From Ditylenchus dipsaci (lineage: Eukaryota > Nematoda > Chromadorea > Rhabditida > Anguinidae), in NCBI GenBank assembly GCA_004194705.1, contig SADC01000228.1, positions 1-64,000 on the forward strand: DNA of 64,000 nucleotides, read 5' to 3'. The position numbers were made by a program, and so were the translations under genes. Shown piece by piece: positions 32,870 to 62,699 of this stretch. Positions within the stretch are counted from its first letter, which is position 1; each line of letters starts with the position of its first letter. The notes below the pieces were generated by a model. That model ran no database searches and was not told the DNA's origin. It saw only the letters and a program-made list of their open reading frames with translations.

Positions 32870-35060
32870 CACATTTGTCAATTTTATGGAGGGCATTTAA
32901 CGCATAAAATACAGTGTTCCTAGATATACTTCGGTTAAATCCTTCAAAAAGACGAAAAAAGTCTAAAAAGTAACAACAAAACATTTTCAAGTTTTCAAAC
33001 TTGTGCTTCTTTTATCAAAAATTTATTTGTTCAATAATATAAATATGCTTTATACTAGACCCTATCTTTCAGTCGATTTTGAACACATTTGTAAAAATTT
33101 ATTGAAGCTAATTTGTATACACATTTCAATTAGCTGAGTCAGTGAGATTTTTGTTGTTGGAGAGACATGTCTTGAAAAGCTTTCCATTGTTGATATGACA
33201 ACCACCACTACTTGCAGATGTATTTTAAGAAGTGCTCAAATATAAACTTAGGCTTATAATAAAGTCGCTGCTTAAAATTCTTTTTAAATTTCTTCTTTTT
33301 TCACTTGCTAATTTTCATTGCTTCCAAAAGATAAAAAAGAGCCAGATAGCAGTTTAGAAGCAGACAAATGTTTACACAAAGTTTTATTTCTGTATTTTGG
33401 CTGTGAAATTGTTTATCTAGCTTAGTTTTTGTAGGTTCTTTTTCCAAACTCCTTCCTTCTCTGCAAATCATAGTGTGGTCTAGCTGTTTCGTCGTTTTTT
33501 TTATGAGTTGTTTTAAAAATGTATGCCGTGAAGTTTGGCATGGAAAACTTATTTACCTTCAGCCCATTTTTCGTAGATTTTTAGTTTAAAATCGTCTCTG
33601 ACTTAAATTCCATTTATCAACACATATAATAGAAATACCTATAATAAAAGAAAGTCATCATATTAACAACTTGGTAGTTTAATATTTTTAGTATTTTTTG
33701 GAGGTTATTTTCTATAAAAGATATAATTTTAAAGACCACTAAAACTAACAAGAATAAGATTTCGAATCTGAGGAGGTTTTATACCAGAGGAAATATTGTA
33801 ATGGTCAAAGCCTTTATAATTTGGCTGGTATGCTAGGAATGTTATAGAATAAAATTAAATTTCTACGAAATCTATCTAGAGAACGTTAAGACGTTCGTGC
33901 AGTCTGGCAAGCAACTTCAAGCTAACCAATTCCACGGGCTAGTGAATAAGAATGAGTGGTCGTTTGAGTTACTTTGTGCCCTTTTGTGAATTCGCTCCTT
34001 TTTGAATTTTTGTTTGTTCTGCAGTTTGCAAGACATTTTTCAGTCCCGGCTAACATACGCTAGCCTACTCTACGGCTGAATGAAAAACATTTGAAAAATA
34101 TGCATGAAACAGCCAAAAAATTGAAATTCAAAAGGCGCGAATTTGAAAAAATAGCACAAAGTAACTTAAACGTCCCTATGCCTTGAATAAGCACAGAATT
34201 CGGATGAAGATAAATCAAAACTTAAGTTATTTTCGGCAAATTTCGTCACATTTGGTGAGGTTAATTTCATAAAGGCCATTATACTCTATTAATTCGCCTC
34301 TCAAACACCCTTGGAGACTAGAAGATTGTTTAGAATAGTAATTTTTTGGTTATATTCGTGCAGGCAATTAAAGTGAATGAAATTCACCAAACCAGAAGCA
34401 AAAATTTACTTGAATGCAGCTCTTTTAAGTAGTATATTAGACTAGTAATATTTAGCAGTATATATTTTAAAATAATTTTTTAGATTTGGCATTCATCTTT
34501 TGCCAAATTAAATTGTTAATTCCGCAATTCCATTCGCTTAATAACTAAAATTTTTGCTGTACAGAAACAACAAATTTGTGTGTTTTGGAATTAGGAGATG
34601 TGCTCTGTGCAATATTGATTTTTTGAGCCAATCTTCCGGGTCTCTTGTTCATTCACAGTAAATTTGAAGACAGCAATGCGCATTTATTGAAAAGGCGAAG
34701 ACCACACCCTGGCAAAACCTGGTCCATTTTGAAGATGTTGTTGCTAATTTGTTGCGTTTTTTTTAATCGACGTGTCTGTAAATGATTAAGAATACGTGAG
34801 ACTAATTGCAGGCAATGATTCTGGCTTTAAAAGATCAAAGATTCCGTGAAGTGTGCACCAGCCAAAGGATTAGAGCAATAATTTGAAGTGTTTGTTGATC
34901 GAACTTAAATTACCTGACCACATCGATGGGTGTTATTCAATATTTTTGCGGTGTTGATGGTATTCATCAGGTTAGTTTGTACTCTTCTATTACAGTCAAC
35001 TTGCTTAAAAGTGTATGAAAACAAATAACAATCAAACATTTCTAATATCAAATTTTGTAC
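32870..35060. other. Long gene-free AT-rich stretch
   Basis: I see no exon, RNA gene or clear repeat in this 2.2 kb. It may contain the unlocated first exon or promoter of the ABCC gene downstream, but nothing in it can be assigned. Confidence 0.4.
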
Positions 35061-35219
35061 TGGGGCTATGGTCCCGCTCCTTGGTCTTGGTCGATGTCGA
35101 CTTTTTTTACTTTCTTTTATGACCAGAAATTACTTTTTTAGTATCATTTTTATACCGAACAATAGCTTAGCAAATAAGCTTTCTTTTACATCAAAAAATT
35201 TTCAATTTATATGTCAATA

Positions 35220-35450
35220 CCGTATTTCCTCTAATTGCCGCCCGGGGCGGCAATTAGAAGCATGCAATTTTTTTAAACTTCAAGTGGTTCAAAACTCGTG
35301 TTTTAATTTACTGTTTGAGCTGTGTAAAAAGGGCCTGTTAGATTTTTGAAATCCCTTGCAGGCACTTTTTAGACAGCTCGAACAGTAGATGAAAACAGGA
35401 TTTTCAGACCACTTGAAGTTAGGGGGGGGCGGCAATTAGAGGAAATACGG
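35220..35450. mobile_element. CCGTATTT-type MITE, family 1 copy B
   Basis: TA-flanked; ends CCGTATTTCCTCTAATTGCC and its complement. About 90 percent like the copy at 32615-32865 by eye, with the same internal palindrome. Confidence 0.75.
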
Positions 35451-35504
35451 TAGTTTGTGAAATAGTTCGAAAGTTAGAGGCTGGTCGATGTCGTGGTCAA
35501 GGTA

Positions 35505-35661
35505 CCGTATTTACTCTATTAACTCCCCACATGAAGTTATTTTTCAACTCCTGAAAAATCTTGAAATTATGAAACAAAAATGCTCCTAACTCTGAAATCC
35601 TATTCGAAAAAGGAGCGGTGTGGAGTTATCAGAGGGTGAAGACTCAATAGAGTAAATACGG
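35505..35661. mobile_element. CCGTATTT-type MITE, family 2
   Basis: TA-flanked; ends CCGTATTTACTCTATTAACT and the complement ending atagagtaaatacgg. 157 bp. Only the outer end is shared with family 1; the inside differs. Confidence 0.7.
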
Positions 35662-35699
35662 TATATATCGAACATGACATTGGCCGTAATCAATGATTA

Positions 35700-36112
35700 C
35701 TAATCATAGTCGGGGTCAACATTTAGGGTCAACATTTTTTTAAATTCAAAACATATTTATATTTTTTTTCAATATTTTTTTATTTTGATATTTATGACCC
35801 TAAGGCAACTTTCTGAGCTCTACACATAAATATAAGCAGCAGATTCCGAGTTATTTATGAAAATTTGACGTATAAAAATCGGTGGGTAAAAATGTTGAGG
35901 GGTCAACAGGGGTCAACATAGGGGTCAACATTTGCCAAAATTTTGTAGAAACGAAATTTGAAATTCTGTTAAAGCCATCTTGTAGAGCTCAAAAAGTTGA
36001 TGGGGTGTCAAAAATATCAGATTTGGTATTTTTCATGAAAAAATCGATATTTTTGCATTTTTCGAAAATGTTGACCCCTGAAATGTTGACCCTCAACACG
36101 ACTATAATTACA
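35700..36112. repeat. Foldback element with GGGTCAACATTT repeats
   Basis: Left end atagtcggggtcaacattta, right end aatgttgaccctcaacacgactat. Several copies of ggggtcaacat occur at 35900-35935. Outer sequences at 35466 and 36118 (ttagaggctggtcga and its partner) suggest it sits inside another inverted repeat. The 36112-36904 stretch shows nothing recognisable. Confidence 0.6.
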
Positions 36113-36904
36113 GCCATTGACCAACCTCTAACCTTTCAATTATTATATACATTTTTTACATCTTTTCAAATACTTTTGTTATAGTAGCAAGCTTAATTCT
36201 TAAGCAATGGTTTAGTATAAAATACATAAAATGATGCTTTTTTGAATTTCTTTAAAAAAGAAAGAAAAATTCATCTCTGGCCACTAATAAGTTCAAAAAA
36301 TCGATTCCGACATCGATCAAGGAGTGTGACCAGGGGTAATTTCCGCTGCCATACTTTCTTCGCCCACCAAGTAGTCTATGTTATGGTACAGTATTAGCAA
36401 ATATACCGCATTTTTTCTGCCAACTCACCTTCCTAAAGTGACAAAAAAGTTGAAAATGTTGAGAATGACCTTTTCCTTTTCTTTTCACTTTTTGTTTTGT
36501 AAAAATGCCTAATAGAGCTTTGCAAAGATACAGCAAAGATATAGTAAAGCGAAAATAGAGCTTAGCAGAGGTGGATTAGAATATTTTTACATAGCTCTAC
36601 AAAAGAGTCGACTGTGAAAATGTGAAATTTGTAAAATTTCAACCTAAAAAGCCGTTTTATAGCCTCATTAACACTTCGATGATCGGGGGTGATCTTTGCT
36701 GCTTCTAGTCCAGAATTTTTTGCGCTGAGCACGATGTTCTTACTGGTTTGAAACTTTTTTTCGGATTTACCTTCTGCGTTAAATTTTTCAAGTTTTTCTG
36801 CAATTTTTTTTAGAAAGTAGAATCAGAGTTATTTTTTGAGCTGTGTTTGTGCAAATATCATTAAAGAAATTATAAGTGCTGAATCCCAAATTAAATATTT
36901 TCAG

Positions 36905-54017
<17,113 letters not shown>

Positions 54018-54274
54018 CATCAATACCATTGAAGTTTTGGCTACGGCAAAAAACTTAGACTTGGTCTAATTTTCAAAAATCTAGTTTACAAGCAGATCTT
54101 TTAATTTATATAGTGTTAGGTCACACCGAAATATTGTTTGAAAACTTTATGGTTGATGCAGTAGTTGAGCTTATGCAACTATTTGACATAATATTTTAAC
54201 ATCTGATATCGTTTTATCAGTAGTCTTGTTTGATCTGTCATTTGAAATTGCATAATTATTGTGTTTTAGCTGTT

Positions 54275-54280
54275 AATAAA
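54275..54280 (+). promoter_or_regulatory. Poly(A) signal of the ABCC gene
   Basis: AATAAA 258 bases after the ABCC stop codon (54015-54017), followed by a GT-rich stretch (cgttgttgtgag). Confidence 0.6.
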
Positions 54281-54434
54281 TGAATCGTTGTTGTGAGTAC
54301 TGCAGACCCCTCTGGATTTACAAATAGGTACAAAAGTTCGTACCTATGGGTATTGGGTTTTCATACCCACGATTGGGCGCGAACTATACATACATCTCAC
54401 TTTCGGACTTTTTGACTGGAAAACAGGGCTGATA

Positions 54435-54585
54435 CCGTATCCGCTCTAATTATTAGCCACTCTCTAATTATACGCCACCATTTTGGCAATTTCGACTGCT
54501 AAAATCAACGTTTTTGCTCATTTTGTCAAAATTTTGAGGAGGTTGCAAAATTATACGCCATGGCTTATAATTAGAGCGGATACGG
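54435..54585. mobile_element. CCGTATTT-type MITE, family 3
   Basis: TA-flanked; ends CCGTATCCGCTCTAATTATT and the complement ending attagagcggatacgg. 151 bp, between the ABCC and Cramped genes. Confidence 0.7.
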
Positions 54586-54672
54586 TAGGTCAAAATCTGG
54601 GTCAGAGAGGGTCAAAATTTAGGTCAAAAAAAGAGAGAACGTCAAAAAACTTTTTTTTTGTAATTTAGCGAA

Positions 54673-54834
54673 ATGATGAGGAAACAGCACATTTGTGAGC
54701 TCCGCTGTGAAGTTTTAGATTTGCTTACATTTTCGGTGTTAGAATGTGGTGTTATAAGGGATTCAGAAGGAGAACATAAGTTCAGCTCCTTGAAAAAATC
54801 AGCATTTGAACATTCTATAAGCATACGGCTTTGA
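54673..54834 (+). CDS. Possible 53-residue short protein
   Basis: Open frame ATG 54673 to TGA 54832-54834, with a protein-like mixture of residues (ICELRCEVLDLLTFSVLECG, then KFSSLKKSAFEHSI). It is preceded by an acceptor-like ttttttttgtaatttag. It lies between a MITE and the Cramped start. It could be a short gene, an exon of something unlocated, or chance; no family recognised. Confidence 0.25.
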   Translation: MMRKQHICELRCEVLDLLTFSVLECGVIRDSEGEHKFSSLKKSAFEHSISIRL

Positions 54835-55067
54835 CTGATGTTTACTCGAAAGGATGAATCAATCTATAAGAAATTATTTGAATTCCCGCCAAAATCATGG
54901 ACTAAATTATAAAATAGCTTTCTTAAATTTGAATATTTGTCAAATGTTGTCGTCGACTTTACTATATACCTCAAACACTTTTAGTAAACCTCCTTAGACT
55001 TTGCAGCATTTTTCTGTGTATCTGCCAATTGTTCATGTTTTCTTGAAACCCGAACAGTAGAACTGAA

Positions 55068-58000
55068 ATGATGGCTGATTGCTCATCCTCTCCATCATGT
55101 AGCACCAGCGAAGATGTTCCAGATCATGTTTCCAGTCAAGCCAATCTCGAAAAACCTCCTTGTATAGTAGCATCAAGACGGCGTCTAGCATTTCGTCCAC
55201 AAGGTGTCAAAGTTAGACACATAGTTGCAGCTAAGCAATCTCCAACAAAAATCTGGCAAATGTAGAGTCGGATACTAGGATACAAAATACGAGCGAAAAG
55301 GATGGGGCTCCATGCAAGCAGCTGATGTCTCCTAGTAGCACTACCTTTAGTGGACCCCAAGTTCTTTAGAGCCTGAGCAAAAGAGCAAGCGGAGGTTGGT
55401 GACGTGGAGCTTTCTGGAAACTATGTGAGAAATTTTTCAGTTTTTACTTTTAATTCTGAAAATCATGAAAATTATAGGATGTTTTCTTCAGGTTTTTCTA
55501 TGAAGGATTAAAACAAGTAAGTTTATTGTCATTTTTTCTTATGGTTTTTATGTAAATCTTAGAAAATACGATACCAAAATTTACCTGGCATTAGTTGTTT
55601 TTTCTTTTTGAAAATTTGGCTCTCATTAAGGTTGGGTAATTCTTGCCATGGTCCTCTCTTGAATATTTTTTTGTGATCAGGCGCAGAGTAGACCAACGTA
55701 CGTGTACACCTTCAACCATTGAATTTTATCGTAAAACCGTTTTCGGCCTACCGGCATGTCTAATTTCACATTTTTATTTTTTCAGCACGGTAAAGACTTC
55801 GATTCCATTGCCAAGTACATGAACAAAAGAAGATCAACAAGGATAAAGAGCAGATCCGGAACTACTACTTCAACGCATTCAAGATCTGGAAGGCCAAGGC
55901 ACTAATTGAGGAGCAGGACTGGACCAATGTACCTAGAGATGCTCGAGAACTGTTTGTTGTACTGAATGGTTGTGAATGGAAGAAAAGAACCTGTGCTGCC
56001 AACTTTGACCCTCCCAAATTCAAGTACGCGTTCTATTGAGTGCTTTGTTTCACCTGACTGTAATCGACTATTTTCAGAGCACTGATACTAGAGGGTTTCA
56101 CCACTGTAAGGGTCAAAAAGAAAAAGTCAATGATCATGATTAGAACACCGTAAGTGCCTACTCTGTGTATATTATAATCTATATAAACTTTATGATGCTA
56201 AAAGCTTTAGATATTGTCCCTGCCTTTTGAAGTGGATCCAGACTGAGCGTGGCAGGATATTAAGTAATTATTCATTTAGCCACCGTATTTTCCCGAACAA
56301 TCCTCCATGCTCTAATAAGCACCCACCCTCGATTTTAAGAACCTATATCTCAGCCTAGAGTAAATATTCTGCAAATATGTTTCTTTATTAAATAGACCTA
56401 TACCTCAACCTAGAGGGCGTCTATCAGAGAAAATACTGTATTAAATAGTAACTTCGATTTTAATTCAGATGATAAGAGGAACACCGAAATACCTACACAC
56501 CTTACTCTTAAACTGACTCCATACTGCTACAAAGACAGGTTAATATTGACTTTCTGGTTACTTGTAGTCAACTCAACTTCATGTATAGAAATTACGTCGT
56601 ATCTTGCGAGCAAAATCCACTACTACAACTGCAGATTAACGTGAGTTACTTCTAGTGCACTTGCCTGAAAATTTTTGACTATTCAGATCAATGACAAGAT
56701 ATCAAGTATTTTCTCTCTGTGTATGGTTTATTGTGTTAAAAATTTTGGCAATCCTTTCTATGAAATTATGAATTTTTAGTAGAACGCAAGTGGGTTTCTC
56801 CCATTGAAAGAATGGTAATACTGTCACTAAACCTTGAAAAGAATCATCTATTCTTTATTTTCAGAGGAACGAATTTGATATGGATGGCAATCAACTGCCG
56901 GTTGTTCGATTACGGGTGTCTGAAGGTGTGTGAAATAGTTGTATTCGGTTTACAGTTCTATAGATAGACTAGTGTTATCCAACAAGAAAAGGTTCATTAA
57001 AAAGGGTTATCATCCTTTTTCACCCAAAGGCAAAAAATTCTACGTAAGGGATTAGAAATTGAAGATTTTCAGGAACCGTGATTCATAAAGTTCTGGTCGA
57101 TGTGAACGATGATTCCTTTCCGATGTCCTTGAACAAGTTGAAGCGGGACTATGAACTGGAGACTGAACAGGTTTCTGAAGTAGCAACTGCAACACATTCC
57201 ACTCTTCCATCTAACGAAATAGCTGAAAAAGCAATGCATCCAATGCAAACAGGTATGTATTTTTTTATGATTTTTATATATTTGAGGGATGGCATCTCAG
57301 AACCTTATAGTTAAAATTTGTACTCTTTGCAGCCAAACGACAAAAGGAGGGCAGTGGCACAATAAGGCTTAGCTCCAAAGAAGTATTCGACATCGATGAA
57401 GCAAGAATAAAGCAGGGCTTGACCAAGGAAAATGTGGGCAATGCGTCTCTCCTCCAGCTCTTCTACCTGGTCACTTACTTTCTATTTTTATGCTCACTAG
57501 AAAACTCTTATAATACTTTTTTAGTGTGGAATGAAAAATGAGATGATGCTTAGCTACGAGATCTGTCATCAACAGCCAGTTTTGGATCCCTGGAGCTTGT
57601 TTGTGTCCCTAATCAACAGAGACTATGGAGAAATCATGTCTAAGACACCCAACTACAGTTTGTCTAATTCTAACAATATGGCTGTGTTCGATGGAGCGAG
57701 CCATCCAAGCACCTCATCTGCATTTAATAACAGCATAGAGCAGCCATTGGATGGAGACAGAAGGAAAAAAGTAGAGAAAGCAGTGCCTGGCAAGGATGAT
57801 CACTCATCGACCAATATTGTTGAGCATGAGAATATGCAGTTTTTGCAACAGCTCAAAACACTGAACAATCAAAACAAGAAGCCAAAAAGACAAGTCAAAC
57901 TACTACCTAACAATCAGGTCAGATTATTTGGTTGAAATTATGATTCAATTCAATATAAAATCGGCTTCTTTAGCTTTGCAATTTTTTGGCAAAATGTTAA

Positions 58001-59449
58001 AATTGACCCTATTAGCGAATACCCGTCCCAGCAATTTTTTATTTTAAAACTTAAGTGTCCCAATATTAGTCCCAGACCCTGGAAAAAGTGCATAAGACGT
58101 TCCTAGTCCCGGCATCACCCTAAAGCCTTAGTCTAAAAAGGGTAATTTACATCGATAAAGGGGAATGGAGGTCGAAATCAAATTTTTGGTGCTGGTAGCG
58201 CCTAAAAATCTGCTGCAAAAGTCTTTTCATGGTTAAACGTTGATTTCTGAGATTTTTATCTAAGGACAAAAAGGTTAATAAAATACTTATATTTTAGGCC
58301 AACAAGCGTTTCTGTTCCACATCGACAGCTTCAGTAGCAGGCTACCGAAGTCCGCAAACCAATACAAATCAACCTATGGAAACAGTCAACTACAATAATT
58401 ACACCACTTCAACCACTGCCATTCAGCCAGACATCCTCAACGCCCAGCCCATCACCTACCTAATCGCCGCACAGAACTATGTACCAGCAGCTTGTCTTCA
58501 GCCAACCACCACCTATTTAACCCAAACCTCAAGTGGTCAAACCCAGATTGCCGCTATTCAGCAGCCGGATGGAAGTCTAGTAGGTGTGGAAATGATACAG
58601 CCACCCATCGATTTCTCCCATTTCCCCGAGAGTTCTACACAAGCAACAGTATCAGTGCTGGTTAATATACTTCTTTTTTGAAAACGAAATTATATTCGTG
58701 GTTTTGCAGGACAGAGAAAGCATTGTTGCTAAGCCACAAACTGTGATGATGAATCTACCTGCTTCTTTGTATACTGGTGCTGGAAGCAGTAGGGTAGCGG
58801 GGAAACACCAGAAAACCACTACCAAAAGGGTTGACAGAGAGTGCGAAATCAGTGGAGAATTTTCCATGCAAAGGTTAGACATTTCAAATATGATCTTCAA
58901 AACAAAGCTGTAAAAGCAGGGCTCCCAGATTTTTTTTTCAAAAATTTGAGAAGTTAGTTATTAATAAAGACATTTTAGGATATTTTCCCAAAATTTGCTA
59001 TTTTATCAAGTGCTTATTGCTCTTTTGCTGAAAAAATAAGATTTTAACTAAAATAATAAAAAGATTTGGAATCCCAAAAGGAGAAATCTGGAAGCCTTGT
59101 GTAAAGAACTTATGGACTATTCGGAGCTTGTTGGATTCCGGATAGTCCGACAACTCCTAAAGACTTCTGAAAAAGTAAAAAAGACCATTTTTATATGTCC
59201 ATAAATATATTTAGCATTGACTCGTCGCTGTCCTCCTTCGCCCAGCCAGTTATTCTCGATTCTTCACCATCCAAAACACTGCCTGATGATGTGCGCAATG
59301 CTTATGAGCAAATGTTAAAAGAGAATAGTGTGGACTATTGCCGAAACTTCGAACAATTGACCAGGAATCTAGACACTATCCACAAATCCACTGCTACTAC
59401 TACTGATTCAGTAAAGTCTGCAAACAAAAACAGCAGCAGTAAACAGTGA
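55068..59449 (+). CDS. CRAMP1: Cramped-like chromatin regulator (CRAMP1 homologue), 13 exons
   Basis: Exons 55068-55424, 55492-55516, 55786-56023, 56078-56149, 56469-56538, 56589-56640, 56865-56925, 57073-57252, 57333-57469, 57525-57917, 58298-58660, 58710-58873, 59215-59449 (stop TGA 59447-59449; AATAAA 59515). The SANT-like region reads RRLVTWSFLETMFFYEGLKQ, HGKDFDSIAKYMN and KDKEQIRNYYFNAFKIW, matching the Cramped pattern HGKDFxxI...NKEQVRxxYY. ALILEGFTTVRVKKKKSM follows, as in the family's ATTVRYKGRNLRI. Later: LLQLFYLCGMKNEM, then a low-complexity C-terminal half. Cramped proteins are nuclear factors linked to Polycomb silencing and histone-gene control. Single-base breaks near 55250, 55365, 55820 and the 56149/56469 junction. 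Start chosen at the first ATG (a second follows directly). Confidence 0.82.
56283..56438. mobile_element. CCGTATTT-type MITE, family 4
   Basis: Ends ccgtattttcccgaacaatc and the complement of gtctatcagagaaaatactg, imperfect. In intron 4 of the Cramped-like gene. Confidence 0.5.
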
Positions 59450-59602
59450 TTGCCAATTCAAATTAGTTGTAATAATAATTTTGCATTTTTATAGTTTTTG
59501 TTGCTTGCAATAATAATAAATTAATTTTACTTGAAATTTAGCACAATCAGCTTTCTGCGGTCTTCTAACCAAAAATAACTTTAAATTTTTCGAATTCAGA
59601 TA

Positions 59603-59846
59603 CCGTAAAGCCTCTATTAAACGGACACCCTCCAATAAACGGCACCCTCAAGGACCTATATCTCAGCACAAAAAAATTTTTTTGCAAATCTGTTTTTCGC
59701 GTTTTCTTGATCACCTCGATCTTAGTTGATTCCGCTTTTTAGATTTTTTTGAGTACCCAAAAATCTCAAAATCAAAATATTTTTTTTTTCGATTTTTTAG
59801 GGGTTGAAAATTAAACGGGCATGCCCGTTTAATAGAGGTTATACGG
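59603..59846. mobile_element. CCGTAAAG-type MITE
   Basis: TA-flanked; ends CCGTAAAGCCTCTATTAAAC and the complement ending taatagaggttatacgg. Contains an inner duplicate (ccaataaacggcaccct). It fills most of the 490-bp gap between the Cramped-like stop and the Derlin start. Confidence 0.7.
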
Positions 59847-59940
59847 TATATGTATAAAACTTTAGCTAGAAAAAGGCTATTTTTAATGCATATTTTTTTC
59901 AATTTTTATAATTTGTTTCTAAAAAAAGTTTATTTTAGGA

Positions 59941-62683
59941 TGCAAGGGATTGTGCAAGCCTACCAGGAAATGCCCCCTGTCACCAGGTAAAATAATTTCT
60001 TTTGTAGTTGTAGTATAGTCAATCCGAGCTATATGATGTAACGCGCCTTGAAAATTTTTTGAGACATTGAGAATGGGGGATCCGAAAGAAAAAAGGAAAA
60101 TAGGTAAGTGCGGGTGGGGGAGGGAACGTGACTCTCTTTTGTGCCCCAAAACGACCAAAGAGTACTACTTCTCCAATCCGAGACGGGGTGGAAACGTGAG
60201 TCACTTTTGTGCCCGTGGGAGAAATAAGAGTCGCGTTTCTGCCCATTCTTGCTTTCTTCATTTTTTATAAGCTTATCTTCTGAACGTCCCACTCTCTCTT
60301 TTTCTGATAAAAAACTATATGAATCGCGTTATAAGATCTGTGCTATTTTTGATCCAATCCTTCGAAAATATTGGTTCCTCAAAACTCTAAATAGGAGATG
60401 TACTTACAATAATAAAATGCCAAACAATATTGTCCAATCTAGGGCATACACTACAGCCTGCGTGTTGACAACGTTGGCTGTGCAACTGGACTTGATCACC
60501 CCTTCCACCTATATTTCAACTGGCACCTCATCATCTACGAGTACCAGGTTCAACTTTTGCCTGAAAAATATTTAGTTTACGTTATTAACGTTTGGTTTAG
60601 GTTTGGCGCCTTGTATCATCTTTTTGCTACTTCGGGTCTATTGGATTTACATTTTTCTTCAATATAGGTAGGTGTTTTTCGTTATTTGAATGTTGGTAAA
60701 CCTTGTATGAAAAAATTGCAGTCTTCACCTACCGTCACTGCCTGATGTTGGAAGAGGGTTCTTTTCGCGGCAGAACAGCTGATTTTGTTTACATGTGGGT
60801 GTCACATATTATTCTTAATAAACATCTAAGGGGTTAGAAAAAAAACCTAAATGGGGCAGACGCATAGCCACAAAAATCTGACGAGGGGGGGGGCTATAGC
60901 CCTCTCATCCCCTTGCCTATGCCCATGCATGGGACTCGAACTAGAGGTAGTCTCCATACCTTTTTGCCGTTATTCAGATAAAAAATAAAAAAATAAATTG
61001 AACTTCGTGGTGTGCGAATTTTTCTCCCTAGCCACGGTCACCTTTTAAGTCTGGCTTGCTATTTTTCAAACAAAAAAATGAGTGAATGCAAGAAATTCCT
61101 CCAACTCCAATCAACCTGAAAAAGGAGACGAACATTTGTTCAATTCCATAAGATGTTTCTGGTTCCGAGTTTTATCCCTATTTTCATAGGCAGCTATAAG
61201 AGAGTTAGCACATGAATTGTAGCCAAGAATTCAGCCTATATTTGGGGTGTTGAATTCGTATCAAAAAATTGGGTATTGCTTTAATTAAATCATTTATTTT
61301 GCAGGTTTCTATTTGGAGCAATTTTTATGGTAAGCTTTGTCCACTTGTCTAATCACGAATTGCCTCTACTCTAATTATACAGGTAGTTAGTGCCTGTTTT
61401 GTGCATCTAGTCTTCCTAGGGCATGCCTTCACAATTATGTAAGCTCTCTTTTTCAAACTTATAGAGTTTCCCATTTCTGTCTACAGTTAACTTAAAATTG
61501 TAGTTGGTGTATGTTTGGAGCAGGTTGTTTATTTTATTTTATAGTTCGTTTTTATTCAATTCTTTTAGGAGAAACCCCCACATTGGCATGGTTAGTGCTT
61601 TTTAGATTACTTTAAAGGGCATGCCCACGCTAATAAGAGGCGGTGACCGGAAATTCAAAAAATTTTTCAAAAAAAAACTTCTGTACGGATTTTCAACATG
61701 ATTTCTCTAACTATGCCTAAAATTAAATTAAAAGCCTTGTTTTCTTAAAGGTAGGGTGATAAGGAGATAGTCTCGACACGAAAAGATTATTCTAAGCTTT
61801 GTTTGTTTTAAATGTGGTTTTAGAGCCATGTTTTGTCGACAAGCCGGTATTGCAATCTCCAACAAACTTATGCAAAATTAAAAGTTGGATAAGCATCATC
61901 AATATCAAAATTTATAAATTCAAAAAATCTTCAAAAAATGCCCTAAAAATCCAAATTTAATAGAATACTGATCAACCTTTTTCCATGGTTTTTCTACTTG
62001 TTCTTTTCCGTTGTTAGGGAATTTTTCGAAGAAATTTCGCATAATGCTAATTTAACTTTAAATTTTGCATAAGTTTGCCTGATATTGCAAGACCGAGTTG
62101 TCGACAAAGCATGGCTTTAAAATCACATAAAAAACTTGGAATAATCTTTTCGTGTCAAGACTATCTTCATTAACAGTTTTTGTCCCTCCCTTTAAAAACC
62201 AATTGAAAAATCCGTGCAGAAGTTCAATGATAAGGAAAAATTTTGAATTTCCGGACACCACCTCTTATTAGCCTGAGCATGCATTCCTGTGGGGTCTGTA
62301 CATGCTGTTCCAAGAATTCTTTAGACACGCTTTACTTGCCCAAGCAACCTTTCCGAAAATATTTTGTTTTTATAGAACTTCTTCGGCATTCTCTCGTTCA
62401 CAGCCCCTACTTGCCATGGGTACTGCTTCTGTTTTCTCCTACTCGGCAACAACGCCATGGTGGATGTGTTTGGAATTGCCTGCGGACATCTTTATTACTT
62501 CCTAGAAGATGTTTTCCCATCCCAGCCCAACGGATTCCGAGTTCTTGAGACACCCACACTGCTAAAATGGCTGTTTGACCCAGCCCTCTGCCCCACGTTA
62601 ACATCAATGAAAGACCAGGAGGATTCAATTGGGGAGGTGTTGAGGACCAGAACCAGCCCGAAGAGAACAACGAAGCCAATTAA
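59941..62683 (+). CDS. DERL2: Derlin-2-like ER membrane protein, nine exons
   Basis: Exons 59941-59987, 60443-60547, 60601-60667, 60722-60794, 61305-61329, 61383-61438, 61504-61523, 61569-61590 and 62376-62683 (stop TAA 62681-62683). Derlins are rhomboid-fold pseudoproteases that help extract misfolded proteins from the ER (ERAD). Family signatures in order: [108 protein letters not shown]. The layout matches Derlin-2 (about 240 residues). Single-base breaks near 60502, 61503, 62407, 62440 and 62585 are needed to keep frame. The ATG directly follows ttattttag|g, an acceptor-like site. The C-terminal p97-binding box is altered (see findings). Confidence 0.9.
60095..60260. repeat. Degenerate repeat in Derlin intron 1
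   Basis: Three related blocks: gggaacgtgactctcttttg, ggaaacgtgagtcacttttg and a more diverged third copy (agtcgcgtttctgcccattc). Function unknown. Confidence 0.4.
61616..62286. mobile_element. Longer piggyBac-like MITE, copy 4
   Basis: A TTAA (61612-61615) followed by agggcatgcccacgctaata; the right end ttattagcctgagcatgc near 62286 is the degraded complement and lacks a clean TTAA. Inner blocks (cttctgtacggattttcaac, gacaagccggtattgcaatc) have inverted partners. It fills the last Derlin intron and shares the subterminal block with the three short copies. Confidence 0.6.
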
Positions 62684-62699
62684 ACATATCTAGTTAAAA

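Noticed and set aside
54642..54824. Minus-strand frame of 60 codons
   Set aside because: Antisense to the plus-strand short frame at 54673-54834, which has the better start context.
60930..60970. tRNA-like B box on the minus strand (agttcgagtccca)
   Set aside because: Only the B-box-like word is present; no A box at the right distance.
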